From: Mucilaginibacter cryoferens
Lineage (GTDB): Bacteria > Bacteroidota > Bacteroidia > Sphingobacteriales > Sphingobacteriaceae
NCBI RefSeq assembly: GCF_014205845.1
Contig: NZ_JACHCR010000002.1
Location: 393,078 to 457,077 of the forward strand
DNA: 64,000 nucleotides
Reading direction: 5' to 3'
The position numbers were made by a program, and so were the translations under genes. The notes below the pieces were generated by a model. The model had not been told where the DNA came from. It saw nothing but the letters and a program-made list of their open reading frames with translations, and searched no databases. Numbering within the stretch: the first letter of the stretch is position 1; the number at the start of each line of letters is the position of its first letter. Shown here one piece after another: positions 9,043 to 17,913 of the stretch.

Positions 9043-9064
9043 TTAGCTAAAACTTTACAGATAT

Positions 9065-9102
9065 AAAAAATCCCTGGTCGTATTGATCAGGGATTTTTTT
9101 TT
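9065..9102. terminator. Bidirectional Rho-independent terminator after rpmA
   Basis: A nine-base-pair stem, TCCCTGGTC paired with GATCAGGGA around the loop GTATT, is flanked by an A-run on the left and a run of nine T on the right. It ends rplU-rpmA and could also stop transcription arriving on the other strand. Confidence 0.9.
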
Positions 9103-9284
9103 GATAACTTATTGAGGGAAACTATTTGAATAGAATTAAACTCGTCCAACAGTTCTTTTAATTTCAATACCATATTTCCGTTAAGGAACCTATATTTACC
9201 AAACTAATTATTGGATGAAAATAGCCTTTTATCGTTAAGTGCTAATACTGGTAAAGCAAATAAGTGTAATCAGGGAAGTCTTAT

Positions 9285-10877
9285 TTACTCTACAATTAGT
9301 TTTTTTAGGTAATAAGTATCGGGGTCAATAACCGGCATGGTTTTGCTGGTAACTGTAATACCTTTCTGATCGAGCGTGTATCGTTTAGTAACACCATCGG
9401 CAGTGATATCCAACGGTAGCGCCATATTGATGTTTTGAAGCTGAATAAGATATTTATCACCATGCTTTGCTGTTACGTGTACTTCCAGTTTATTAATGGA
9501 ATAGATGTAGAGATCAAATAGGGGTTTCAAATTTATACCTGCCGCTTTGCTAAAGTATTCCTGCACATCGGCTGTGGTAACCAGGTTGCTGTAGGTGTAT
9601 TTAGGATCGGTAACAAAGCCCTTTAAGGTAGGGAAGAAAAGTGTATCGCCCATGATATACCTCAAAGTATGCATAAAGAAAGCGCCTTTGCCATAAATAT
9701 CGCCGTTATAAGCTGCTTCCTCGTCAATATCCTTACCTATAACCAGCGCGATCTTATTGCCAAATGACAACGCAGCCTGCTGAAAGTGTTTAATATAGGC
9801 CTGTTCTCCCTCTAAATCTCTGATAGGCATAGCATCCCCAAAGGTGCAGATCCCTTCGTGAATCCAGTAATCGGCCCAGTCTTTGGCGGTTACTTTATTG
9901 CCCCACCATTCGTGGCCAAATTCGTGGTGCATCAGCCAGTCAAAATCCTGTCCTGCAAGTTTTGAGTATCTGAATTTGTTGCCGTAGGCATTCATCGTTT
10001 GATGTTCCATGCCTAAATGCGGGGTTTCTACAATGCCTATTTTTTCTTTAACCCAGGGGTATTCTCCAAAATATTTCTCCTGGATGTGGATGGTGCGTTC
10101 AAAAATATCCAGGTGGCGGTTTGCTTTTGAGGCATCCTCGTTTAGTACATAAAACTGGATTGGCACTATATGCCCATCAATAGTTTTATAAGGGCGACTT
10201 ACCACTTTATAATCGCCGGCATTAAATATAATGCTGTAGTTGTTGATGCTGTAATTGGTTTTCCAGTGATAGGTTGCCGTATTGTTTTGCTTTGTTACGT
10301 TTTGCAATAAACCCGGCCCGGCAACAACCAGGTTATTAGGTACGGTAATTATCATATCCACACCCTCATTTGGCTCATCAGAAGGGTGATCTTTACATGG
10401 GAAATATAGTTTACCGCCTGTTCCTTCGGAAGTAATAGCCATCCAGGCATGCCCGGTTGAATCCTTGGACCAGATAAAACCGTCATCCCAAGGCGGGCGA
10501 CGGGCTACATGGGGCTTACCTCCATAAATCACTTTAACACTTGCTTTGCCAGCGGGTAGCTCTTTGGTGGTGTTTATGGTGATGAGGTTGTTTTGATAGG
10601 TAAAAGCCTCCTTTTTTCCGTTTACCAAAATGTTGCTGATTTTCAAAGAATCCAAAAGATCAAACAACAACACATGGGTTGGCTGCGCCATAATTACATC
10701 GATGGTAGTATAGCCATCAATAGTTTTTTGAACAGGATCAACCGCGAGCGAAATGGTGTAGTGCCGTACATCCATAATGGCTTGCTCTGGCTTAAGTTTC
10801 CCCCCGGAGGTGAGGGTTTGAGCGTTGGTGTATATTACTGCAAGCAACAACAGGGCAGTAAGTAATCGTATTTTCAT
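9285..10877 (-). CDS. Secreted M1-family metallopeptidase
   Basis: Zinc aminopeptidase of family M1 (gluzincin), about 530 residues. The signal peptide MKIRLLTALLLLAVIYTNAQ favours the start at 10877 over an in-frame ATG at 10907 that would overlap the neighbouring gene. The zinc site H318-E319-F-G-H322 with the third ligand E341 (WIHEG) is intact. The exopeptidase motif is GMEHQ, replacing the usual GAMEN form. The N-terminal half is the M1 beta-domain. It lacks the large C-terminal helical domain of classical PepN, so it is a short secreted form. Probably periplasmic or outer-membrane associated; peptide scavenging is inferred. Confidence 0.9.
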   Translation of the reverse strand: MKIRLLTALLLLAVIYTNAQTLTSGGKLKPEQAIMDVRHYTISLAVDPVQKTIDGYTTIDVIMAQPTHVLLFDLLDSLKISNILVNGKKEAFTYQNNLITINTTKELPAGKASVKVIYGGKPHVARRPPWDDGFIWSKDSTGHAWMAITSEGTGGKLYFPCKDHPSDEPNEGVDMIITVPNNLVVAGPGLLQNVTKQNNTATYHWKTNYSINNYSIIFNAGDYKVVSRPYKTIDGHIVPIQFYVLNEDASKANRHLDIFERTIHIQEKYFGEYPWVKEKIGIVETPHLGMEHQTMNAYGNKFRYSKLAGQDFDWLMHHEFGHEWWGNKVTAKDWADYWIHEGICTFGDAMPIRDLEGEQAYIKHFQQAALSFGNKIALVIGKDIDEEAAYNGDIYGKGAFFMHTLRYIMGDTLFFPTLKGFVTDPKYTYSNLVTTADVQEYFSKAAGINLKPLFDLYIYSINKLEVHVTAKHGDKYLIQLQNINMALPLDITADGVTKRYTLDQKGITVTSKTMPVIDPDTYYLKKLIVE

Positions 10878-10903
10878 TTTTGGTTGAATTTTAACACGTG
10901 TTA

Positions 10904-11329
10904 TCAATTTGCCAACTCTTTAATGTCGGGAGGGCCATCAGTGATTTCTCCAAATCTAACGGCAACAGAGAATTTGGTTCTTACAATGTTTCCGTCCTTG
11001 ATCCCTGGTTTCCATTTTAGACTTTTGCTAATTACCTTAATGGCAATGGCATCTGCTTCAGGATTAAAGCTCATCGTAGCCTTTGGATTCGTTAGGGCAC
11101 CGTTTTTTTCAACCACAAAAGTTACTACAACCAGTCCTGCTGTAGTATCTTTCCTCTTTGCTTTTTTGAGGCTTGAATTAACATAGGTTTTAAAAGCATC
11201 TGCGCCTCCTGTAAACTCCGGAAGCTTATCAACCTCATCAAATATCCTTGATGTGTCAGCTTTCAGGTTTTGTGCTTTTACAGTAAAGCCTGTTAAAATA
11301 ACAATTGCTATAAGCAGTATTTTCCTCAT
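10904..11329 (-). CDS. Small secreted TonB C-terminal-domain protein
   Basis: Protein of 141 residues with a signal peptide (MRKILLIAIVILTGFTVKAQ) followed by a TonB C-terminal-like domain (about 40-130: GLVVVTFVVEKNGALTN, AIKVISKSLKWKPG, FSVAVRFGE). It lacks the Pro-rich linker and uncleaved anchor of energy-transducing TonB, so it is more likely one of the periplasmic stand-alone TonB-CTD proteins common in Bacteroidota than a true TonB. Lies 12 bases after the polyprenyl synthase gene on the same strand. Confidence 0.8.
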   Translation of the reverse strand: MRKILLIAIVILTGFTVKAQNLKADTSRIFDEVDKLPEFTGGADAFKTYVNSSLKKAKRKDTTAGLVVVTFVVEKNGALTNPKATMSFNPEADAIAIKVISKSLKWKPGIKDGNIVRTKFSVAVRFGEITDGPPDIKELAN

Positions 11330-11341
11330 CCCTAAATCTAA

Positions 11342-12316
11342 TCAATACTCCCTCACCAACAAACTATCTGCAAACTGCCTTAGGTATTGGCGACGGTCTT
11401 CAGATAAATTTATCTGATCTAACGCGTTAAAAGCCATCTCGGCATACGTTTGCATGGCTTCTTCGGCATACTGCCTTATGTTCAGGTGGTCATATATACC
11501 GGTTACCGCGGTCACTTTTTCTATGGCATCAAACTGCTTAAGTTCGAGCCAGCTATTAAGTTCTGTGGCTTGGTCGCCTGTAGCTAGTTCAAGTGCTTTG
11601 ATAAGCAGGTATGTTTTTTTGTTGGATAAAATATCCCCGCCAACCTGTTTGCCAAATTTCTCCGGGTCGCCATAAACATCCAATATATCATCCTGAAGCT
11701 GGAAGGCAATACCCAGGTTTACGCCAAAGCTGTACAATAGCTGGGCATCGGCTGCAGTAGCACCGCCAATTATGGCGCCTATTTTTAAGGTGCCGCCAAG
11801 CAGTACAGCGGTTTTAAGCCGTATCATATCCAAGTATTCGTCAATTTGTACATTGTTACGCTGCTCAAAACTCATGTCAATCTGCTGACCTTCGCAAACG
11901 CCGGTGGCTGTTTCGTTAAAAACATTCATCACGCGGCGCAAAATAGCATCGTCAACCTTCATCATAAATTTGTTGGCTTCCACCATCATGGCATCGCCGG
12001 ATAGTATAGCCACGTTGGCGTTCCATTTTTCGTGTACGGTAACTTTGCCACGGCGCAAGGGGGCCTTGTCCATAATGTCATCGTGCATCAACGTAAAGTT
12101 GTGGAATACCTCAATAGCCAACGCTGGTTCAATAGCGCTTTCCACCTCGCCGCCAAACAAATCGCAGGCCATTAACAGCAGGCAGGGGCGCAGCCGTTTA
12201 CCGCCGAGTGCAAGTATATAGCTTATCGGTTCGTATAAATCGGCAGGGTATGCTGGAAAAGTAAGTGTATCTACGGCTTTGCTAACCAAAGCATGTAGTT
12301 CTGTAAGTTGTTTCAT
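11342..12316 (-). CDS. Polyprenyl synthetase (isoprenyl diphosphate synthase)
   Basis: Trans-isoprenyl diphosphate synthase, about 324 residues, condensing isopentenyl diphosphate with allylic diphosphates for quinone side chains or other polyprenyls. Both Asp-rich motifs are present: LMHDDIMDKAPLRRG and LQDDILDVYGD. The GGKRLRP motif near the N-terminus binds the diphosphate. The frame is open 22 codons upstream to 12382, but that extra part is encoded by the inverted-repeat DNA at 12340-12406, so ATG 12316 is preferred. Chain length cannot be read reliably. Confidence 0.9.
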   Translation of the reverse strand: MKQLTELHALVSKAVDTLTFPAYPADLYEPISYILALGGKRLRPCLLLMACDLFGGEVESAIEPALAIEVFHNFTLMHDDIMDKAPLRRGKVTVHEKWNANVAILSGDAMMVEANKFMMKVDDAILRRVMNVFNETATGVCEGQQIDMSFEQRNNVQIDEYLDMIRLKTAVLLGGTLKIGAIIGGATAADAQLLYSFGVNLGIAFQLQDDILDVYGDPEKFGKQVGGDILSNKKTYLLIKALELATGDQATELNSWLELKQFDAIEKVTAVTGIYDHLNIRQYAEEAMQTYAEMAFNALDQINLSEDRRQYLRQFADSLLVREY

Positions 12317-12339
12317 TGTTGTAGTTAACAGTTGATTAA

Positions 12340-12406
12340 GTTGATTGAGTTGGATTAAGTTGATTCGGTTCCGGTAACTCAATCAACTTAATCCAACTCA
12401 ATCAAC
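12340..12406. repeat. Perfect 26-bp inverted repeat with 15-base loop
   Basis: Arms 12340-12365 and 12381-12406 are exact reverse complements, built from TTGATT/TTGAGTTGGATTAAG-type repeats. They sit between the rnr stop and the polyprenyl synthase start, both on the minus strand. There is no T-run, so it is not a classical terminator; it may be an RNA-processing or stabilising hairpin, or a mobile palindromic unit. Confidence 0.8.
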
Positions 12407-12420
12407 CAATCAACTCAATA

Positions 12421-14556
12421 TCAATCCTGTACTAATGAGAAATCTATTTGTTTTTTGGTCAGATCAACGTTTTTAACCCTGATCTTTACTTCATCGCCCA
12501 GCTGATAAATTTTCTTTTTACGCTGGCCTATGATACAATAGTTTTTCTCGTCCAAAGTGTAAAAATCATCAGATATGTCGCGCAGGCGAATCATGCCTTC
12601 GCATTTATTTTCGATGATCTCTACATACATCCCCCATTCTGTAACGCCCGAAATAATGCCGGTAAACATATTGCCCACCTGGTCGCGCAGGTACTCGGCC
12701 TGTTTGTATTTAACTGATGAACGCTCGGCATCGGCGGCTTTTTTCTCCATTTGCGAGCTGTGTAGGCACAATTGCTCGTAATGCTCGGCATTGGCCGATT
12801 GGCCTCCGTTTAAATAATGGAAAAGCAAACGATGAACCATTACATCCGGGTACCGGCGTATAGGGGATGTGAAGTGGGTATAATGGTCAAACGCCAAGCC
12901 GTAGTGGCTGCTGGTTTTTGTAGTATAAATAGCCTTGGCCATAGAGCGGATAGCCAAATGGGTAAGTACATTTTGCTCTTTTTTGCCTTCCACATCCTCC
13001 ATCAAAAAGTTGAGCGATTTGGCGGTTTCCTTATCCGATTTGGTGTTTATTTTATACCCAAACCTGGCTGCAAACTGGGCAAAGTTGGCCAAAGCTTCAG
13101 GCTTAGGCGAATCGTGCGCACGATAAACAAAGGTAAATTTATGTTTTCCTTTACCCATTTTGCTTACATGCTCGGCCACCTTGCGGTTAGCCAGCAACAT
13201 AAAATCTTCAATAAGTTTATGGGCATCCTTGCGTTCTTTAACATATACGCCGATAGGTTTGCCGTTTTCATCAAGCTTAAACTTAACCTCTGTAGTTTCG
13301 AAGCTGATGGCGCCGTTTTTAAATTTTCTATCGCGCAGCTTATAAGCCAGCGCGTTGAGTTTTAATATCTCATCTTTAAAATCACCTTCGTGGCTTTCTA
13401 TCACTTCTTGTACTTCCTCATAAGTAAAGCGTCTGTCAGAATAGATGATGGTTTTACCGTACCACTCAGTTTGGATAAACGCGTTCTCATCCAATTCAAA
13501 CACTGCCGAGAAACACAGTTTTTCCTCTTTAGGCCGAAGTGAACACAATCCGTTAGAAAGGCGCTCCGGTAACATTGGGATCACCCTATCAACCAGGTAA
13601 ACAGAAGTAGCCCGGTCTAAGGCTTCTTTGTCAAGCGCCGAATCCGGCACGATGTAATGGGATACATCGGCAATGTGAACGCCAACTTCGTAATTGCCAT
13701 TTTCCAGTATCCTAAAAGATAAAGCATCATCAAAATCCTTGGCATCAAATGGGTCGATAGTGAAAGTGGTGATATTTCTGAAATCTCTTCTACGGGCAAT
13801 CTCCGCCGGCGTAATAACATCAGAGATCTCCTCCGATTCATGCTCAACCTCTGCCGGGAAAGATAGCGGGAAGCCATATTCGGCCAGGATGGCGTTCATC
13901 TCGGTATCATTCTCGCCCTGCGCACCTAATATGTGTTTTATCCTGCCGATGGGGTTTTTAGCTTCGGCGGGCCAATCGGTAATTTCGGCAACTGCTTTTA
14001 TTCCGTTTTTAGCACCATTGAGCTCGCTCATCGGGATAAAGATGTCGTGCATCATTTTACGATCATCAGGGATAAAAAAGGCAAAACGTTCGGATAGTTT
14101 TACAATTCCTGTGAACTCCATTTTGGCGCGCTGCAATATTTCAATTATCTCGCCTTCTTTACGTTTGCCCTTGCTTTTGGCATATACATAAACTTTAACC
14201 CTATCGCCATGCAGTGCATTGCGCAGCTTGCGTGGGGCAACAAATATGTCGCTTTCCAGGTCGTCGTCGGTAACAATAAATGCCGATCCATCATTGGTTA
14301 AATCAACCCTGCCTTCTATAAATGTTTTTAGTTCGAGCAGTTGAAATTTGCCCGGTGAAATTTCTTTTAGTACAGATTTAAAGGCTTCATCCTTTAAAAT
14401 ATCAAATATAATCTCGCGCGATTCGGGATCGCGAACGTTTAATTTAGCAGAAACCTGTTTGTAATTGAGTGGCGTATTGCCGTTTTGTTCAAATATATCC
14501 AGCACCATTTGGGTAAGTACCTGAACTATAGATGAATTATTTTTCTTTTTAGACAT
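12421..14556 (-). CDS. rnr: Ribonuclease R
   Basis: Processive 3'-5' exoribonuclease of the RNB family, 711 residues. The N-terminal winged helix (about 10-70) and cold-shock domains (about 80-230) precede the RNB catalytic domain, which opens with TFTIDPFDAKDFDDALSF and the metal-binding aspartates D268, D271, D274, D276 and D277. The C-terminal S1 domain is visible (GIISGVTEWGMYVEI). It lacks the long Lys-rich tail of E. coli RNase R. It degrades structured RNA and takes part in rRNA quality control. First gene of a minus-strand run reaching the M1 peptidase. Confidence 0.95.
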   Translation of the reverse strand: MSKKKNNSSIVQVLTQMVLDIFEQNGNTPLNYKQVSAKLNVRDPESREIIFDILKDEAFKSVLKEISPGKFQLLELKTFIEGRVDLTNDGSAFIVTDDDLESDIFVAPRKLRNALHGDRVKVYVYAKSKGKRKEGEIIEILQRAKMEFTGIVKLSERFAFFIPDDRKMMHDIFIPMSELNGAKNGIKAVAEITDWPAEAKNPIGRIKHILGAQGENDTEMNAILAEYGFPLSFPAEVEHESEEISDVITPAEIARRRDFRNITTFTIDPFDAKDFDDALSFRILENGNYEVGVHIADVSHYIVPDSALDKEALDRATSVYLVDRVIPMLPERLSNGLCSLRPKEEKLCFSAVFELDENAFIQTEWYGKTIIYSDRRFTYEEVQEVIESHEGDFKDEILKLNALAYKLRDRKFKNGAISFETTEVKFKLDENGKPIGVYVKERKDAHKLIEDFMLLANRKVAEHVSKMGKGKHKFTFVYRAHDSPKPEALANFAQFAARFGYKINTKSDKETAKSLNFLMEDVEGKKEQNVLTHLAIRSMAKAIYTTKTSSHYGLAFDHYTHFTSPIRRYPDVMVHRLLFHYLNGGQSANAEHYEQLCLHSSQMEKKAADAERSSVKYKQAEYLRDQVGNMFTGIISGVTEWGMYVEIIENKCEGMIRLRDISDDFYTLDEKNYCIIGQRKKKIYQLGDEVKIRVKNVDLTKKQIDFSLVQD

Positions 14557-14639
14557 ACAAAAGTATTTGCGCTAAGATACGGAATTTTGGTGTTTGGGTA
14601 GGGTGATAGTAAGGCTGCAAATGCAGTCTCGCTATAGAC

Positions 14640-15020
14640 TTATACCTGATAAGGATCAATACAATGTAGCTGCGTTACTTTGTTGAAATCACTTAAGTTT
14701 CTCGTAAGCAGGGTTAAATTATTTGTTATTGCCGTTGCAGCAATTATGGCGTCGGGAAGTTTTAAGCGGTACGCTTTCCTGATCTCTATCGACTTTAATA
14801 TAACACTTTCCGATAGATCAAAAACCACAGAAGCGTTTATGAAATTATTTAGAAAATTTATTTGAGTCTCTGTAGCATTCTTCCAAACTAATAGTTCCAT
14901 TCTTGATATTACCGATAGTTGGATGTCGATACCATCAATTAATTGAATTGATTTTTGAGGTAGCTTATTTTCAAGGTAATCAATTATAGTATTAGTATCC
15001 GTTAAATATCGTTGTTCCAT
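14640..15020 (-). CDS. PIN-domain toxin (VapC family)
   Basis: Putative ribonuclease toxin of 126 residues. The PIN-domain acidic residues are present: D8 (TDTNTIIDYL), E42 (ISRMELL), D90 (LPDAIIAATA) and D111 in NLSDF. VapC toxins cut tRNA or rRNA when released from their antitoxin. The start overlaps the end of the upstream antitoxin gene by 19 bases, typical of toxin-antitoxin operons. Confidence 0.88.
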   Translation of the reverse strand: MEQRYLTDTNTIIDYLENKLPQKSIQLIDGIDIQLSVISRMELLVWKNATETQINFLNNFINASVVFDLSESVILKSIEIRKAYRLKLPDAIIAATAITNNLTLLTRNLSDFNKVTQLHCIDPYQV

Positions 15021-15241
15021 TCGTTACGGACATCTTTTAGATGATTTTGAAAATCTGTATATTGTTCATCTGTCAGGTTTAATTTTCCTCTGAAATCAGA
15101 CGTTTTTTTCTTTTTTTGAGTTTCTTCTGTATTTAACTCATCAATAGCATACAACAATACCTCCATCTTGCGACCAACGTAGCTTTCCGGTATATGAATT
15201 GAGACATCCTGGTTTTCAGGTGTAATAATTGTTCGTATCAT
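15002..15241 (-). CDS. Antitoxin partner of PIN toxin
   Basis: Protein of 79 residues preceding and overlapping the VapC gene. The N-terminal half (IHIPESYVGRKMEVLLYAID) reads as a short beta-strand plus helix DNA-binding region. The C-terminal half is polar, with a Lys run and the aromatic-acidic stretch DFRGKLNLTDEQYTDFQNHL, the kind of flexible tail that wraps a PIN toxin. Role inferred from position and size. Regulatory repeats lie just upstream. Confidence 0.75.
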   Translation of the reverse strand: MIRTIITPENQDVSIHIPESYVGRKMEVLLYAIDELNTEETQKKKKTSDFRGKLNLTDEQYTDFQNHLKDVRNEWNNDI

Positions 15242-15257
15242 AATTACTATTTGTAAT

Positions 15258-15338
15258 AAAAGTTACCAATAGCACTCATTTAGTTACTGTCCGAAATGAA
15301 AAGTTACTAATAGCACCTATTTGGTTACCATTTGTAAC
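15258..15338 (-). promoter_or_regulatory. Phased GTTAC repeats, candidate operator of the toxin-antitoxin operon
   Basis: Two 30-bp direct repeats (15258-15287 and 15299-15328, 26 of 30 identical) each carry two GTTAC boxes. The four boxes begin at 15262, 15283, 15303 and 15324, spaced 21, 20 and 21 bases, so all lie on one DNA face. An inverted GTAAC follows at 15334-15338. Position directly upstream of the antitoxin start fits conditional autorepression. Confidence 0.55.
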
Positions 15339-15384
15339 AAATTTAGACAATTAGTTTAAACAATTGTTAGATCGATCTAATAAT

Positions 15385-17097
15385 TTACCCCTGTGGAATA
15401 GACGCTATCAATCTTTTAGTATACTCTTCCTTAGGCCGGTAGTAAATATCATCGGGGTAGCCGGTTTCAATAATCTCGCCTTTGTTCATAACCATCATAC
15501 GGTCTGAGATATGTTTGATAACCGCCAGGTCATGAGATATAAAAATATAGGTAAGCTTAAACTCCTGCTGTAACTCGCGGATGAGGTTGAGCACCTGGGC
15601 CTGTACTGATACATCAAGTGCCGAAACTGATTCGTCGCAAATAATAAATTTGGGTTGAAGGGCTAAGGCTCTTGCTATTACTATTCGCTGCCTTTGTCCG
15701 CCAGAAAATTCATGCGGGTAACGATTAAAGTGTTCGGGCAGCAGGTTTACCTTTTCCAATAACTCCAGCACATGTTTTTTACGTTTGGTGTTGTTGGCAT
15801 AAAACTGGTGTACCTGTAATGGCTCCATAATGGATTGGCCAACGGTAAGTTTAGGGTTTAAAGAGGAGTAAGGGTCCTGAAAAATGATCTGAATATTGCG
15901 GCGGATCTCGCGTAGATCGTTCTTTTTCAGGCTTCGTAAATCGGTGTTTTCAAAGCTGATATTACCCGAGGTAGGCTCTATTAATCTTAATATGGTACGG
16001 CCCAAGGTAGTTTTGCCACAACCAGATTCGCCCACCAGGCCAAGCGTTTCGCCGGGGTAAACATCAAAGCTTACATTATTTACAGCCTTTACTACATTTT
16101 TCGACATGCCCAGCAAACCTGTACTAACCGGGAACCAGGTAGATAGCTGATCAATCTTTAATAAAGGGGATTGTTTATACAATTCTGCTCTTCTTACTTC
16201 TATCTCATTTTGAGGATAATTATATAAAGTTCTGATATTTTCTATGGTAACCGACGATTTACCGCCGGCGTTATCTGCATCAAAAAAATCGCCCACTACA
16301 GGCAGTTTTTTTAAATGCTGATTGGGCGATGGCCTGCAAGCCAGCAATCCTTTGGTGTAGGGATGTTGAGGGTTTGCAAACAAATCTGTAACACTGGCTT
16401 GCTCCACAACTTCACCTTTATACATTACCAATACGCGGTCGGCAATCTCTTTAATAACCCCCAGATCATGCGAAATGAAAATCAGGCTCATTTGCCTTAG
16501 GGCTTTTAAGTTGAGCAATAGCTCTATGATGGTTTTTTGTACGGTTACATCCAGGGCTGTTGTAGGTTCATCTGCTATCAAAATCTCCGGGTTACAACAA
16601 AGTGCCATGGCTATCATCACTCTTTGCTTTTGTCCGCCCGAGATCTGGTGCGGGTAACTATCAAAAATTGCTTCGGGGCGGGGGAGTTGTACCTCATTAA
16701 AAAGCTCGATAGTTTTCTTTTTTGCCTCGGCTTTTGATACTCCTAAGTGTAATTGAATAGCTTCGGTAAGCTGAAAGCCACAGGTAAGCACTGGGTTTAG
16801 CGAAGTCATAGGCTCCTGGAAGATCATGGCCATCTGGTTGCCTCTTATTTGCCGCATATCGGCCTCCGGAAGTTTGCACAGGCTTACATCGTTTAAAAGT
16901 ACTTCGCCCTTTATGGTAGTTTGATCGGCATTTAGCAACCGCATTAACGCAAGCGATGTTACCGATTTGCCAGAGCCCGATTCGCCCACAATACCTATGG
17001 TTTCGCCTTTTTTTAAATTGAAAGAGATGTTTTTTACAGCTCTAAATAAGCCATCTGCTGTTTTAAAACTAACCTCCAGGTTTTTTACTTTCAGCAT
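15385..17097 (-). CDS. Fused two-cassette peptide/nickel-type ABC transporter ATPase
   Basis: Single polypeptide of 570 residues with two ABC ATPase domains of the DppD-DppF type, as in YejF/GsiA. The first cassette has Walker A GESGSGKS at 38-45, signature SGGQKQR and Walker [12 protein letters not shown]. The second has GESGCGKTT at 356-364, SGGQRQR and [11 protein letters not shown]. Both are intact. The oligopeptide C-terminal extension motif [12 protein letters not shown] follows the first. No permease or binding-protein gene is present here. Its start shares one base (TAATG) with the stop of the exonuclease gene upstream. Confidence 0.93.
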   Translation of the reverse strand: MLKVKNLEVSFKTADGLFRAVKNISFNLKKGETIGIVGESGSGKSVTSLALMRLLNADQTTIKGEVLLNDVSLCKLPEADMRQIRGNQMAMIFQEPMTSLNPVLTCGFQLTEAIQLHLGVSKAEAKKKTIELFNEVQLPRPEAIFDSYPHQISGGQKQRVMIAMALCCNPEILIADEPTTALDVTVQKTIIELLLNLKALRQMSLIFISHDLGVIKEIADRVLVMYKGEVVEQASVTDLFANPQHPYTKGLLACRPSPNQHLKKLPVVGDFFDADNAGGKSSVTIENIRTLYNYPQNEIEVRRAELYKQSPLLKIDQLSTWFPVSTGLLGMSKNVVKAVNNVSFDVYPGETLGLVGESGCGKTTLGRTILRLIEPTSGNISFENTDLRSLKKNDLREIRRNIQIIFQDPYSSLNPKLTVGQSIMEPLQVHQFYANNTKRKKHVLELLEKVNLLPEHFNRYPHEFSGGQRQRIVIARALALQPKFIICDESVSALDVSVQAQVLNLIRELQQEFKLTYIFISHDLAVIKHISDRMMVMNKGEIIETGYPDDIYYRPKEEYTKRLIASIPQG

Positions 17098-17810
17098 TAT
17101 TGGCCAACTATGGTTATCAATTCGTCCTTTATCAATTCTTCACCACGGTACCGCCTTATCAATTGGGCAGTGGCAACCACATCTTTTTGGCAATAAGTAC
17201 TTATCCTATCCAACTGGTTGTCGTTCCAGTACACGTGCCCAACCATGCTTCCGTCAATATCATCCTTTGGTGTAGGGATATCAAAAATGGCGGTAAGCAG
17301 GTTTAATGAAGTATAGTTTTTATAATCGCCAAATTTCCAAAGCTCCATGGTATCCAGGTGTATGATCTCCCAGGGCTTCTTACCTGCCAGCTGTAACTGC
17401 GGTGGAAAGGGCAGGCCATTGATGAGCAACCTCCGGCAGATGTAGGGATAATCAAACTCCTTCCCGTTATGTGCAACAAGTATAAGATTTGCCGGCTGAC
17501 TAAACAACATAGCCGAAAACCGGGTAAGTAACTCCTTTTCATCGTGCCCGGCAAATGATTTTACACGTAAGCCAATACCATCTTTTCCTTTGGTGAAAAC
17601 TCCGGCAGAGATGCATACTATTTTACCAAATTCGGCCCAGATGCCTGCCCGCTGATAATAATCTTCGGGTGTATCATCCTTGCGTTGGTATTGCGTTTTT
17701 AAATTCCACAGCTTCTGAAAATGCGGAGGCATTTGCTCATGTGTGCTGTATTGCGGTACAGTTTCAATATCAATTACCAACAAGTTATGCAAATCGTAAT
17801 GTTCGAGCAT
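17097..17810 (-). CDS. PolB-like 3'-5' exonuclease (DEDDy type)
   Basis: Predicted nuclease of 237 residues with the ribonuclease-H-like exonuclease fold. Acidic residues appear as VIDIETVP near 14-16, LVAHNGKEFDYPYI mid-protein and YCQKDVVATAQL near 205-215, matching the DEDDy pattern. Families of this type process 3' ends of DNA or RNA; the substrate is unknown. The ATPase gene downstream overlaps by one base, which is probably transcriptional rather than functional linkage. Confidence 0.82.
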   Translation of the reverse strand: MLEHYDLHNLLVIDIETVPQYSTHEQMPPHFQKLWNLKTQYQRKDDTPEDYYQRAGIWAEFGKIVCISAGVFTKGKDGIGLRVKSFAGHDEKELLTRFSAMLFSQPANLILVAHNGKEFDYPYICRRLLINGLPFPPQLQLAGKKPWEIIHLDTMELWKFGDYKNYTSLNLLTAIFDIPTPKDDIDGSMVGHVYWNDNQLDRISTYCQKDVVATAQLIRRYRGEELIKDELITIVGQ

Positions 17811-17913
17811 TCAAAACCAGATTAATGAAGCCAATATAGCGAATGGGGAGCTTATACGATATATGTTTTGAGTTATAAGGATGTAATTTTATTAAAGCAA
17901 ACCTAAAGGCTGG

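Noticed and set aside
12317..12382. Upstream extension of the polyprenyl synthase
   Set aside because: The extra residues are encoded by the inverted repeat and do not resemble the family N-terminus.
14558..14565. TACTTTTG promoter-like octamer right before rnr
   Set aside because: It ends 1 base before the start codon and has no TTG at the correct distance, so it would start transcription inside the gene.
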